22,032 nucleotides of DNA from a virus, in the IMG/VR virus record IMGVR_UViG_3300047334_000344, positions 1-22,032 of that record. The stretch is one strand, 5' to 3'. Of the stretch, positions 15,604 to 22,032 are shown piece after piece (the first letter of the stretch is position 1; every line of letters begins with the position of its first letter). A program made the translations under genes and the position numbers. Under the pieces are notes generated by a model. That model had not been told where the DNA came from. It was given only the letters and a program-made list of their open reading frames with translations, and did not search any database.

Positions 15604-16932
15604 TCAGCCCATATGCTCAATCATGACTGCACGTTTGAAGTTTGCATTGGTCGATGTCGGCACGGTTAATGAATTCGTTGTTGTATCAGAAGGCGCACAA
15701 AAGCCGCCAATCCAATACCAGGATTGCGCAATGATTTGCTGCAGCCTATCAATCGGCTCCCGTGTCACCATGCATACACCATCCACAAGTGAAACTATAG
15801 AATCCTTGGGGGCGACATCGTCGGCAGCCATGCCGGCGAAGTCGCCCTCAATGAGGGCGCCTTGCCCAACCACGATTGGCCGCCGCACCACCGAGCCCGC
15901 AACGCTTGGCGCCGCCTGCACGAAGGATTCCGTCGTCAGCACAAAGCGCAGCCCCAAGAACTCGTTCACCACGCCTTGACCCGGCTTAAAAACCTCGTTT
16001 GCTGATAGAGCGCCGATGAAAAGTCTCTGGAAATCCGGATCGGCAAAGAGTTGCCGAGCACTGATCGGATCAAGATAACAGTTGTAGGCGCCATCAATGT
16101 CGGGAACCGCATTCAGCCGCAACCCAGCCACGGCATCCAACACATTACTCATCGAAAGCGTATCGCCCACCTGCAGCTGAGCCGTATTCGTTCTGCCATT
16201 CGGCCGCAGGATCAAGGAGGAGGTTGCCGCCTGCACGGTATTTCCAGCAGTCCCGTCACTCACCGAGACGTTCCCGGAAAAGGTCAGAGTGCCGCTGATG
16301 CCGCCCGGGGCCGTCGAAACATTTGTGGCATCGGCGCTTGTTCCGATCAGCGTATAGGTGTCCGCGCCCACGGTCACTGTCAGCGGATTAGCGCCACCCA
16401 CAGGCTGCTGAACACCGTTCAGATACGCCGTAAAGAAGCCACGGATATCGTCGACAGCCAAGGAGGGCGAAGCGCTGCCCAGCGTGGTTCGCACACGCGT
16501 ATTGCCACCGAAATAGGCACTAAACAATGCATTGCGCGCCAGGTCATCCAAGCTGCGTCCGGCCTGTTCACCATTCACGTAGGCGTTCTGCAAGAACTGG
16601 CTCGCAATACCCACGCGGCTTGTCACCATGTTCAGATCCATGGTCGCCGCATAGTGATTGAGCGTCAGTGTGTATTGTTCCACGCTCCAAGATCCCGGGC
16701 TAAGCCCGTTATCCAGATTCGTATTGGTGTTGGCAGCCAGTGGAACAGTCACGGCCGGCAACAGGCCTGCCCGCGTTTTCGTCAGCGTTTCGCCGATGCC
16801 AACGGCGAATTCTTCACGATCCGCGCAAGCCCTGTAGCCAAGTTTTGAGCGTAACGCCTGCTCGAACTCACGCTCAAGGAAACCTTGCTGGATAATCGGC
16901 TGCAGCGCGGCCGGAAAATTCGCAATGCTCAT
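15604..16932 (-). CDS. Major capsid protein (HK97-fold)
   Basis: A 442-residue capsid subunit. MSIANFPAALQPIIQQGFLE opens an N-terminal helix, then EQALRSKLGYR and ETLTKTRAGLLPAV; the centre has an Ig-like or insertion stretch (ADTYTLIGTSADATNVSTAP...), and the C-terminal half has NCYLDPISARQLFADPDFQRLF and GVVNEFLGLRFVLTTESF, a pattern seen in P22- or Mu-like major coat proteins. The frame can also begin at TTG 16944, but ATG 16932 with GGGGA about five bases upstream is preferred. An intrinsic terminator-like stem lies just upstream. The scaffold-like protein is encoded before it. Confidence 0.85.
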   Translation of the reverse strand: MSIANFPAALQPIIQQGFLEREFEQALRSKLGYRACADREEFAVGIGETLTKTRAGLLPAVTVPLAANTNTNLDNGLSPGSWSVEQYTLTLNHYAATMDLNMVTSRVGIASQFLQNAYVNGEQAGRSLDDLARNALFSAYFGGNTRVRTTLGSASPSLAVDDIRGFFTAYLNGVQQPVGGANPLTVTVGADTYTLIGTSADATNVSTAPGGISGTLTFSGNVSVSDGTAGNTVQAATSSLILRPNGRTNTAQLQVGDTLSMSNVLDAVAGLRLNAVPDIDGAYNCYLDPISARQLFADPDFQRLFIGALSANEVFKPGQGVVNEFLGLRFVLTTESFVQAAPSVAGSVVRRPIVVGQGALIEGDFAGMAADDVAPKDSIVSLVDGVCMVTREPIDRLQQIIAQSWYWIGGFCAPSDTTTNSLTVPTSTNANFKRAVMIEHMG

Positions 16933-16942
16933 TCTTATCCCC

Positions 16943-16967
16943 AAAAAATAAGGGGGCCGCGCCCCCC
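16943..16967 (-). terminator. Intrinsic terminator-like stem before the capsid gene
   Basis: Read on the minus strand: GGGGGC, loop GCG, GCCCCC, directly followed by TTATTTTTT. A 6-bp pure G/C stem with an immediate T-rich tract is the standard intrinsic terminator form. It lies between the scaffold-like gene (ends 16995) and the capsid start (16932), with the capsid ribosome-binding site directly after the T tract. Confidence 0.7.
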
Positions 16968-16994
16968 ATAGTTGCCGATCCTACTAAACCCTCG

Positions 16995-17399
16995 TTATCG
17001 TCTACGAAGCAGCTCCGCTCTGGCAGCGCGCCACTCTTCAACACTCATCTCAGTTGCCAGCTTACGTTTGATTGGTGCAGCCTGTGGCACAGTCGAGGTA
17101 CTACTTGAGCTTGCCGCGGCAAACAGCCATGGCTTGTCCCGGCGAAGTTTCGCGATAACATGAGCTGCATCATCATGAGTCTCAGCGCCCTTTGCCGATA
17201 GGATGGACGGATCTAAAAGCTTCAGCCCGTCCAGGTCCACAATTCCGGCGCGAACCGCCTCGGCCTTCAATTCGGCCTCACGCAAGCGTGCGGCCGACTG
17301 CATCTCGGCCTCGTGCAACTGTCGTTCCAAGGCCTCTGCATGCGCCTTCAAGGCCGCAAAGGCAGCCGCATCCATAGTATCACCGCCAACGTCGCTCAT
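16995..17399 (-). CDS. Scaffold-like phage protein
   Basis: A 134-residue protein between portal and capsid. Residues 10-50 form a charged coiled coil (AFAALKAHAEALERQLHEAE, then MQSAARLREAELKAEA). VRAGIVDLDGLKLLDPSILS around residues 49-68 is a motif familiar from phage capsid scaffold or assembly proteins at this spot, followed by a Ser/Thr linker and a basic C-terminal helix ending LRRR. It is much shorter than many scaffolds. It overlaps the portal gene as ATGA, so coupled translation is likely. It probably guides assembly of the procapsid around the portal. Confidence 0.7.
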   Translation of the reverse strand: MSDVGGDTMDAAAFAALKAHAEALERQLHEAEMQSAARLREAELKAEAVRAGIVDLDGLKLLDPSILSAKGAETHDDAAHVIAKLRRDKPWLFAAASSSSTSTVPQAAPIKRKLATEMSVEEWRAARAELLRRR

Positions 17400-18790
17400 C
17401 CTACCCCCTCGGCCCTGATTTTCGCTATTTCTCCAGCCACGTCCTCAATGTCGTAATCCGACGCGAGTATTCGCAACGCTGTTTCCCGCGACATTTGCGC
17501 CGCACCAACAAGCGAGATAAGTGTCTCAGCCTTTCGTTGGCCATCTAGTGCATCATCCGGATACCAATCTGGCCAACGCAAACTCAAACGCGCATTAACA
17601 TTCAATGGTGCCAGTTCTCGGCCTTCTACCTGCAAGGCAAATACATGGCTTGCTCTAAGAACCATCCGGGCAAGTGTCAGCAATGCACCCTGGCCGTAAC
17701 TCACCCGGAGATTATCCGCGAGCCATAACAAGCCCTGATTCATCAACTCAATGGCACGGCCGCTTGCAGGAGCCGTCATGCGTTGGGGGTCTGCCCTGTT
17801 TCCGTGCAGACTTTCCAGGGCAAATTCTCTTAGCACCCGAACGTATTCTATTACCGCCTGGCTTGCTGTCCCACCAATCTCCAGCAGTTTCGCGTCACCC
17901 TTCTCGCTTACAACCAAAGCGTTCGCAGCGCCTCGAACCATTGTTCCTTCCAATCCGGCCGGCTCGCGGATTAGCAAGGTAGGATCACTGCTATATTTCA
18001 AACCGCGTCCAGCCTGACTCAATTGATAGTCGATCTCGATCCCGGTATCGATCGCATTTCGAAATGTACAAGAACCATCGACACCACTACCGCCGGGTAG
18101 ATTCCGGACCCATACGACCGGAACAAATCCCAATGCATGTCGGGTCGATCTTTCTGCGTCCCTCACAGCCGTGGCGGAGCTTCCTACAGGAACAGGCTCG
18201 AACCAATGCTCACAATCCTCGTCCCAAACGCGCTGAAACCAATACATCGCGCCAGGATCAGCAATCGCAACACCCTGAGCGGCCAAGCTGGCTCCGCTCA
18301 CCTTATATCTTTCGGTTACGCGCAATAACCTATCCGGCGCTTCTCTGTCCCATTCGGGAGTGAGATACAGCGTCTCCATCACATCAAAAAACACTCGCCC
18401 ACGCAAAACGCGCAACAGCACGGCAACCGAGCCCACGGCGCCGCGCAGCGCAGTTTCCACCATGACGGAGTTCAGCTTTGTATCACGTACCACGGCAGCA
18501 AGGGCGTCGCGCACTTCAGCATCGGAGGACTCAATCGCTGGGAAATGGGCCTCGCTGAATAGCAGCGCAACACTATCCTCCACCACAAGGCGCGCCAACC
18601 CGTAACGGACGGATGGCCGCCTCTGACGCAGCGGCACATACTCGCCACTCAAACTGCGTTCCTCATGAAATTCATAAGGCAGGCAATCGTAGATCGTGCC
18701 ATCTAGAATACGCTTATATATCTCCAAAACGCGCGTGCGCTCGGGATAGTCGGCATCCATCGGCACCAAGTTGGAGATCGTGCGGAGCAA
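17396..18790 (-). CDS. Portal protein
   Basis: A 464-residue portal that forms the dodecameric DNA channel at one capsid vertex and docks the terminase. The sequence has LARLVVEDSVALLFSEAHFP early, the HGNRADPQRMTAPASGRAIELMNQ helix region, and the C-terminal RWPDWYPDDALDGQRKAETLISLVGA followed by SRETALRILASDYDI, the standard end of SPP1 gp6-type portals. The TTG at 18790 has AAAGGA at seven-base spacing; ATG at 18760 in the same frame has only a weak site, so TTG is chosen. It is preceded by a 73-bp gap after the terminase. Confidence 0.85.
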   Translation of the reverse strand: MLRTISNLVPMDADYPERTRVLEIYKRILDGTIYDCLPYEFHEERSLSGEYVPLRQRRPSVRYGLARLVVEDSVALLFSEAHFPAIESSDAEVRDALAAVVRDTKLNSVMVETALRGAVGSVAVLLRVLRGRVFFDVMETLYLTPEWDREAPDRLLRVTERYKVSGASLAAQGVAIADPGAMYWFQRVWDEDCEHWFEPVPVGSSATAVRDAERSTRHALGFVPVVWVRNLPGGSGVDGSCTFRNAIDTGIEIDYQLSQAGRGLKYSSDPTLLIREPAGLEGTMVRGAANALVVSEKGDAKLLEIGGTASQAVIEYVRVLREFALESLHGNRADPQRMTAPASGRAIELMNQGLLWLADNLRVSYGQGALLTLARMVLRASHVFALQVEGRELAPLNVNARLSLRWPDWYPDDALDGQRKAETLISLVGAAQMSRETALRILASDYDIEDVAGEIAKIRAEGVG

Positions 18791-18863
18791 TTGTCATTCC
18801 TTTGTCGAGTCTAAACCGGAAGCAGCCGTGGCCTTGCGGCCGCCACGATACGCGACGCAGCAG

Positions 18864-20267
18864 TCATCGCTCAATGAAGCTGAGATTTTTGAACCGCGCT
18901 GCAGGAGACTGCGAGATCAGCAAACTAAATGCCCGTGCCAAAGCATCTACCTGGTCGTCCTTCCTGCCATGTGGGAAGTTAGCCAACTCATCCATAAAGG
19001 CGGCATTCCAGGCGGCACGTCGCACAGCAACTGTTCCGGCTGAAACTTGCGAAGCGAAAGGCATCGCCCGCGTCTCCTTCATGCCCGTCTCAGGTGTCGA
19101 AATCACACGGAACCCCGCCAGCATTTGCGTCAGAAACAAGATCTGCGCCTTGCCCGCCTGTCCAGGATCCTGTGGAAGTCCAATAGTCACCAATGCGCCA
19201 TCGTTCGAAGCAGTGGCTCGAACCCGCTCTGCCACGTCCCCCGGCGCCGCACGAAAGCGCACCACATCATCCACAAACACGCTTCCCAGCGCATCGCGCA
19301 CTAACCTCACGCCAACAGTCCAATCGGCGTCATGGCTGCCTTCCCCACTGCCAGCAAGATCCCAGGCTCGCACAGCCACGCCTGCCGGCACTTCGTCCAC
19401 CACCCGCAGCTTGCGGGGATCGAATATCTGGCCACCCGCCCCCATAGGCGATTGCTGAAACAGCGCGGAAAAATGCCGCTCACCAAGCATATTACGTTTC
19501 TCTAACAATGCAGCATCATCCTCCCACTCCGGCCAAAGTGCGGCTCCAACCTCGCGTCCAAGCGGGTCGCCATCCTCGGCCATGGCGGGCAGCCGCAACA
19601 ACTCCCAGCCACCCTGCTCAATAAGGCGCCCCGCCAAATCATCGCAGTGCCATCTTGTCATGATCACAACCACCCGGCCTCGCGGCTTCAGTCGCGTAAT
19701 CAACTCGGATCGAAACCACTCCCACAAATGCTCTCGGGAAGGAAAGCTTTCCGCATCCACGAATGAACGAATTGGGTCATCCACCAGCGCCAGGTCCGCG
19801 CGCCGGCCCGTCACCGCCCCATGCACACCAATCGCAAAATATTCTCCGCCCACCTGCGTCACAAACCTGCCGGCTGCCCTCGCATCCGCGCGAAGTCTGA
19901 GGCCAAGTAAGGTGGAATGCGTTTCCACCAATCCACGCACTCCCCGCCCAAAATCATGTGCCAGCCGCGCTGTGTGGCTGGCTGCGATCACGGCGCTTCT
20001 GGGGTACCGCGCAAGCCACCACGCCGGGAACAAGCGGCTTGCATAGGTACTTTTGGCTGATCCTGGTGGCAGCAACACAATAAGCCGCCTGGTTTCGCCG
20101 GTAGAAACGCGTTGCAGGGCATTGATGATTTCAAGATGATGCCGCGCGGGTGCTTGCCCCCAGTCCCGCAGAGCAAAGCTTGACCAGGCTTCAAGGCTCG
20201 TCCTGATCTTCTCCCTCAAATTCCATTGCGACTCCAAGAATTGCACTGTGGGTGGCGCAGGATTCAT
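18864..20267 (-). CDS. Terminase large subunit
   Basis: A 467-residue packaging motor and nuclease. The N-terminal ATPase has Walker A LPPGSAKST at residues 66-74 (Lys72), Walker B DLALVDD at 158-164, and TRWHCDD at about 204-210 as the coupling motif. The C-terminal RNase-H-like nuclease begins with VRAWDLAGSGEGSHDADWT, giving the first Asp, and closes with GRKDDQVDALARAFS, giving the last acidic residues. The ATG at 20267 lies inside the end of the upstream small gene, a 77-bp overlap, without a clear ribosome-binding site, so translation is probably coupled. Length and motifs agree with intact function. Confidence 0.93.
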   Translation of the reverse strand: MNPAPPTVQFLESQWNLREKIRTSLEAWSSFALRDWGQAPARHHLEIINALQRVSTGETRRLIVLLPPGSAKSTYASRLFPAWWLARYPRSAVIAASHTARLAHDFGRGVRGLVETHSTLLGLRLRADARAAGRFVTQVGGEYFAIGVHGAVTGRRADLALVDDPIRSFVDAESFPSREHLWEWFRSELITRLKPRGRVVVIMTRWHCDDLAGRLIEQGGWELLRLPAMAEDGDPLGREVGAALWPEWEDDAALLEKRNMLGERHFSALFQQSPMGAGGQIFDPRKLRVVDEVPAGVAVRAWDLAGSGEGSHDADWTVGVRLVRDALGSVFVDDVVRFRAAPGDVAERVRATASNDGALVTIGLPQDPGQAGKAQILFLTQMLAGFRVISTPETGMKETRAMPFASQVSAGTVAVRRAAWNAAFMDELANFPHGRKDDQVDALARAFSLLISQSPAARFKNLSFIER

Positions 20268-20448
20268 AGGGTATTCTGTCCCTCAGCCTCGGCAGACCTG
20301 TTGGTTCAATCCCGGCCTCAGCTTTCGCTTGCTGCAAGGGATGCACCGGCTTGGCAAATGCCGCGGCCTGATCAAAATTTGTCGCCTGCGACCGAAGATG
20401 CTTGGTCGTAATCAGCACATGCAAAGGCGAAGTCGCGTCATCCGCCAC
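20191..20448 (-). CDS. Small protein in the terminase-small-subunit position
   Basis: An 85-residue frame starting at GTG 20448, with a very strong ribosome-binding site, GGAGG, five bases upstream (GGAGGG at 20458-20453). Text: MADDATSPLHVLITTKHLRS, AKAEAGIEPTGLPRLRDRIP, ILGVAMEFEGEDQDEP. There is no visible helix-turn-helix or terminase-small motif, and it overlaps the large terminase gene by 77 bp. The strong site makes it a real gene candidate; it may only serve to carry ribosomes to the terminase start. It is the first gene after the putative late promoter. Confidence 0.6.
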   Translation of the reverse strand: MADDATSPLHVLITTKHLRSQATNFDQAAAFAKPVHPLQQAKAEAGIEPTGLPRLRDRIPYESCATHSAILGVAMEFEGEDQDEP

Positions 20449-20551
20449 TTATCCCTCCAAGTCAGCTTGCATGGAATTGAGAACGGGCAGGCCAGTCAAA
20501 GGCGCCGCCAGACCGCCCGGCCGTGTTGCACAAGCCGCCAGCGTTGAAGAA

Positions 20552-20581
20552 AATATACCTAAAGTTGGTCCAACTGGGCAA
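20552..20581 (-). promoter_or_regulatory. Candidate late promoter with palindromic operator
   Basis: Minus-strand TTGCCC (20581-20576) and TATATT (20557-20552) are 18 bp apart. The spacer holds a perfect 13-bp palindrome, AGTTGG and CCAACT around one centre base (20563-20575). Transcription would begin near 20545 and give a leader of about 97 nt before the small gene at 20448. The -35 match is partial (TTGCCC versus TTGACA), so the promoter is a prediction; the palindrome is exact. Confidence 0.45.
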
Positions 20582-20661
20582 GCAAAATCGACAGATTTTT
20601 TTTCTTTCCAAAATGCGGAAAATCTGGGCGATATCGTCGCTCGAAAAAAGTTGAAAAAAGT

Positions 20662-20790
20662 CCTTCTTTTCTGAAGAAAAAAAGCAAAAGACTCTTGTTC
20701 TTCTACCAGTTCTCCGTTGGGAGTCCATGACCGGATGATGCCGCCAGCGCAGGAATAAAAGTCTTTTGGTTCTTTTCTTCAGAAAAGAAC
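20662..20790 (-). repeat. Two-hairpin intergenic repeat, copy 3 (inverted)
   Basis: Same 129-bp design as copies 1 and 2 but in the opposite orientation: the GGTTCTTTTC-type arm lies on the right (20755-20790, AAAAGTCTTTTGGTTCTTTT then CTTCAGAAAAGAAC) and the GCTTTTTTTC-type arm on the left (20662-20696). The core is more diverged than in copies 1 and 2; only short motifs such as TGCGCTGGCGG match on the reverse strand. It separates the terminase transcription unit from the plus-strand gene and could isolate the two. Confidence 0.8.
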
Positions 20791-20853
20791 GACTTTCCTT
20801 TTTGCCTCCAATGCCCGCGGCACCCTGAAACGTGAGCGACGCGCTCTTTCATA

Positions 20854-20862
20854 TGCTATAAT
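20854..20862 (+). promoter_or_regulatory. Extended -10 promoter for the secreted-protein gene
   Basis: TGC TATAAT at 20854-20862: a perfect -10 with a TGN extension. No good -35 hexamer at 17-18 bp. Only six bases separate the hexamer from the ATG at 20869, so the start of transcription would fall at or next to the A of the ATG, which predicts a leaderless mRNA. Confidence 0.6.
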
Positions 20863-20868
20863 GTCCCC

Positions 20869-21219
20869 ATGCGCTTCCTTTGCTTGGCACTCGCCCCGCT
20901 CGCCACCTGTTCCACAATGGCTCATTCAGCAAACTACGCGGGTGAGTTGCGGCCCGTTGCAGGAACCTGCGATCCGGCCTCCCAGGCGGTTCTCACATTG
21001 CGTGGCACCGCCATCGTCTTCGCGCCGGCCGCTGGCACCATTCTCTTACACGGTGAGGTTGCTGGTCAGCAGGCCGCAGCCCAGCTCACGCTCTCCGACG
21101 CCAACAAACATCCATACAGGCTTGCCTTTCAGGCTACTCTTGCCGGCAATGATATTATCGGCACCTACTCTACCCCGCGCTGCCGCTATGCCGTCAAACT
21201 CCACCTGACCCGAGACTAG
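20869..21219 (+). CDS. Small secreted protein of unknown function
   Basis: A 116-residue protein, the only plus-strand gene in the window. The N-terminus (MRFLCLALAPLATCSTMAHSA) is a signal peptide with cleavage probable near residue 21; Cys14 sits in LATC, which is not a canonical lipobox. The mature part is beta-rich with two cysteines (34 and 105) that could form one disulfide, and ends GTYSTPRCRYAVKLHLTRD. It is flanked by minus-strand phage genes and driven by its own promoter, the layout of a moron (lysogenic conversion gene), but it might be a host gene of no phage role. No family was recognised. Confidence 0.7.
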   Translation: MRFLCLALAPLATCSTMAHSANYAGELRPVAGTCDPASQAVLTLRGTAIVFAPAAGTILLHGEVAGQQAAAQLTLSDANKHPYRLAFQATLAGNDIIGTYSTPRCRYAVKLHLTRD

Positions 21220-21241
21220 GGCGCCACGTGCAGCTGCATCC

Positions 21242-21730
21242 CTACTTCGTTTGGTCAAACTTCTGCAGAGCGCCAACCGCGGCAACGAGCATGTCGATTC
21301 CCTGCGCATGCCACCGTTGAACGGCTTTATGGTCGGCCCCCAGCACGCCGCCCAGCCGCCGCCATGAAAACAGGTGCCTTTCAGTCACCGGGCTCACTAG
21401 GCACCGCGCACCCACAATCCGCCGCAGCACATACCGTTCCTTCGGGATCAACGCGATCCAAGCCAAAGCTTCATCCATCCGCGTGATCCGGGAAGCCGAG
21501 GGCACTGGCGGCCTGATTTTTCCCGCCTCCCATCCATACGCAACCTGCGCCTCATGCACCACGTCGAGGTGGCTCACCCGCAGCCGCGTTGAATAGCCAG
21601 TTCCTGGCAAGGCGAGCAGCGTCGCCCCGGCCTCTTCCAGCCGATAGACGATAAATGCGGAGTCGATCTCGCGTGGCTCCTGGCTAGGCGCAACCTCTGT
21701 CCAGCCTGAGAAAACGGACCTTTTGTTCAT
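21242..21730 (-). CDS. DUF6362-like phage regulatory protein
   Basis: A 162-residue protein. AQVAYGWEAGKIRPPVPSAS, RITRMDEALAWIALIPKERY and the C-terminal RHLFSWRRLGGVLGADHKAVQRWHAQGIDML fit DUF6362, a family commonly found next to GcrA-like genes ahead of the terminase in alphaproteobacterial prophages. The last part is a probable helix-turn-helix. The ATG at 21730 has AAGGA seven bases upstream, and it starts 11 bases after the GcrA-like gene's stop. A role in late transcription or in terminase recognition is possible; neither is shown here. The gene converges with the plus-strand secreted-protein gene across 22 bp. Confidence 0.7.
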   Translation of the reverse strand: MNKRSVFSGWTEVAPSQEPREIDSAFIVYRLEEAGATLLALPGTGYSTRLRVSHLDVVHEAQVAYGWEAGKIRPPVPSASRITRMDEALAWIALIPKERYVLRRIVGARCLVSPVTERHLFSWRRLGGVLGADHKAVQRWHAQGIDMLVAAVGALQKFDQTK

Positions 21731-21741
21731 GATATGTTCCT

Positions 21742-22032
21742 TTATAAAAAGACAGGATAGGGATAAGGTTCGCCTTCGAGAACCGTACCGGCATTGATAA
21801 GGCCCCAGGTCAGCGGGTGCCCCGCCTGTCTCGGTGGCCGGTCACGCGCCTCTTCCTGAGTGCAGGGCGGCGGCTTCAATCGTCGTCTCGCTCCGATCTT
21901 GCGGCCTCTCTCGAGCACCGTGTTCCGGCCAAGCCCCATCGCATCGGCAATCCGGTCCCAGGTCATTCCCCCGCCACGCAGCATGCGAAGCCGCTCATCC
22001 AATTCCGGTGACCACCTCACATACGTACGCAT
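21742..22032 (-). CDS. GcrA-like helix-turn-helix protein (reaches the window edge)
   Basis: A 96-residue frame reaching the window edge: its ATG is the last codon of the window (22030-22032), so the true start may lie further out. VRWSPELDERLRMLRGGGMT, WDRIADAMGLGRNTVLERGRKIGARRR is a GcrA-type HTH, with the W-S/T-xE-xxxLRxL and IAxxMGxxRNTVxxRxxxIG pattern. The C-terminus RQAGHPLTWGLINAGTVLEGEPYPYP is typical of prophage-borne relatives. GcrA in alphaproteobacteria binds methylated DNA and sigma70 RNA polymerase to control cell-cycle genes; this phage copy could steer late or host transcription. Confidence 0.7.
   Translation of the reverse strand: MRTYVRWSPELDERLRMLRGGGMTWDRIADAMGLGRNTVLERGRKIGARRRLKPPPCTQEEARDRPPRQAGHPLTWGLINAGTVLEGEPYPYPVFL

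Larger units (their letters stand above)
20449..20868. other. Control region between terminase block and the secreted-protein gene
   Basis: A 420-bp region without a credible gene: two divergently read transcription units start from it. It contains the candidate minus-strand promoter at 20552-20581, repeat copy 3 at 20662-20790 and the plus-strand extended -10 at 20854-20862. A minus-strand open frame of 88 codons spans the repeat (20462-20728) but its composition is that of the repeat. Nothing else stands out. Confidence 0.6.

Noticed and set aside
16051-16848. A 265-codon plus-strand open frame opposite the major capsid gene
   Set aside because: Antisense shadow of the capsid gene; the text is His/Arg/Gln-rich without domain character.
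18613-19458. A 281-codon plus-strand open frame opposite the portal and terminase genes
   Set aside because: It is the antisense shadow of two clearly coding minus-strand genes with intact motifs; composition is Arg/Ser/Pro-rich as expected of a shadow, and no ribosome-binding site or family motif was seen.
20584-20599. AAAATC/GATTTT stem followed by T residues as a plus-strand terminator
   Set aside because: Six weak A/T-rich pairs only, and no plus-strand gene ends upstream of it.
20462-20728. A minus-strand 88-codon open frame upstream of the small gene
   Set aside because: It runs through repeat copy 3 and the putative promoter; its Phe/Ser/Lys-rich part comes from the repeat arm.
1-22032. 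CRISPR arrays, tRNA or rRNA genes, transposases, integrase, lysis genes
   Set aside because: No regularly spaced repeats, no tRNA or rRNA text and no matching coding motifs were seen; missing phage functions probably lie outside the window.

Overview
The window is a late structural gene block of a contractile-tailed, tailed-phage-type prophage, almost certainly in an alphaproteobacterium and most likely in an acetic-acid-bacterium-type host (Acetobacteraceae). The evidence is a GcrA-like helix-turn-helix protein (GcrA is an alphaproteobacterial family), a DUF6362-type protein, the style of the capsid, portal and fibre proteins, and intergenic repeats of the (A)AAAGTCTTTTGGTTCTTTT kind that I associate with that family from memory. 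The species cannot be named from the sequence.

Layout, read in the direction of transcription (minus strand, right to left). At 21242-22032 is a small regulatory pair: a GcrA-like HTH protein and a DUF6362-like protein. At 20869-21219 a lone plus-strand gene encodes a small secreted protein; its extended -10 promoter lies so close to the ATG that the mRNA should be leaderless. From 20448 to 15178 comes the packaging and head module: a small overlapping gene, large terminase, portal, scaffold-like protein, major capsid protein and two connector or completion proteins. A third protein, probably a tail terminator, ends at 13613. After a 275-bp gap that holds a repeat element comes the tail module: sheath, tube, tail assembly chaperone with a -1 frameshift, a 91-96 aa protein, a short protein in the tape-measure position, gpU-like, gpX/LysM, gpD-like hub, gpV-like spike, gp25/gpW-like, gpJ and a gpI-position protein. 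Last are a Gly-rich tail fibre, a fibre-tail adaptor and a large pectate-lyase-fold (beta-helix) tailspike, ending at 247. Genes are packed with 1-20 bp overlaps, so translational coupling is likely throughout.

The genes form one assembly line: terminase and portal package DNA into a scaffolded HK97-type head; connector and completion proteins close it; the sheath and tube tail is built on a baseplate of V, W, J, I, D, U and X type proteins; fibre, adaptor and beta-helix spike give receptor binding. No integrase, repressor, replication or lysis gene is visible, so the window is only part of the element and its viability cannot be judged.

The most notable non-coding observations are: a clear GGGAAAC slippery heptamer that fuses a hidden 56-residue frame to the tail chaperone; three copies of a ~130-bp element made of two hairpin arms around a core, one of them inverted, sitting in the gene-free gaps of the block; a pair of related short hairpins in two other gaps; an intrinsic terminator directly in front of the major capsid gene; and a possible late promoter whose -35/-10 spacer is largely filled by a perfect 13-bp palindrome.
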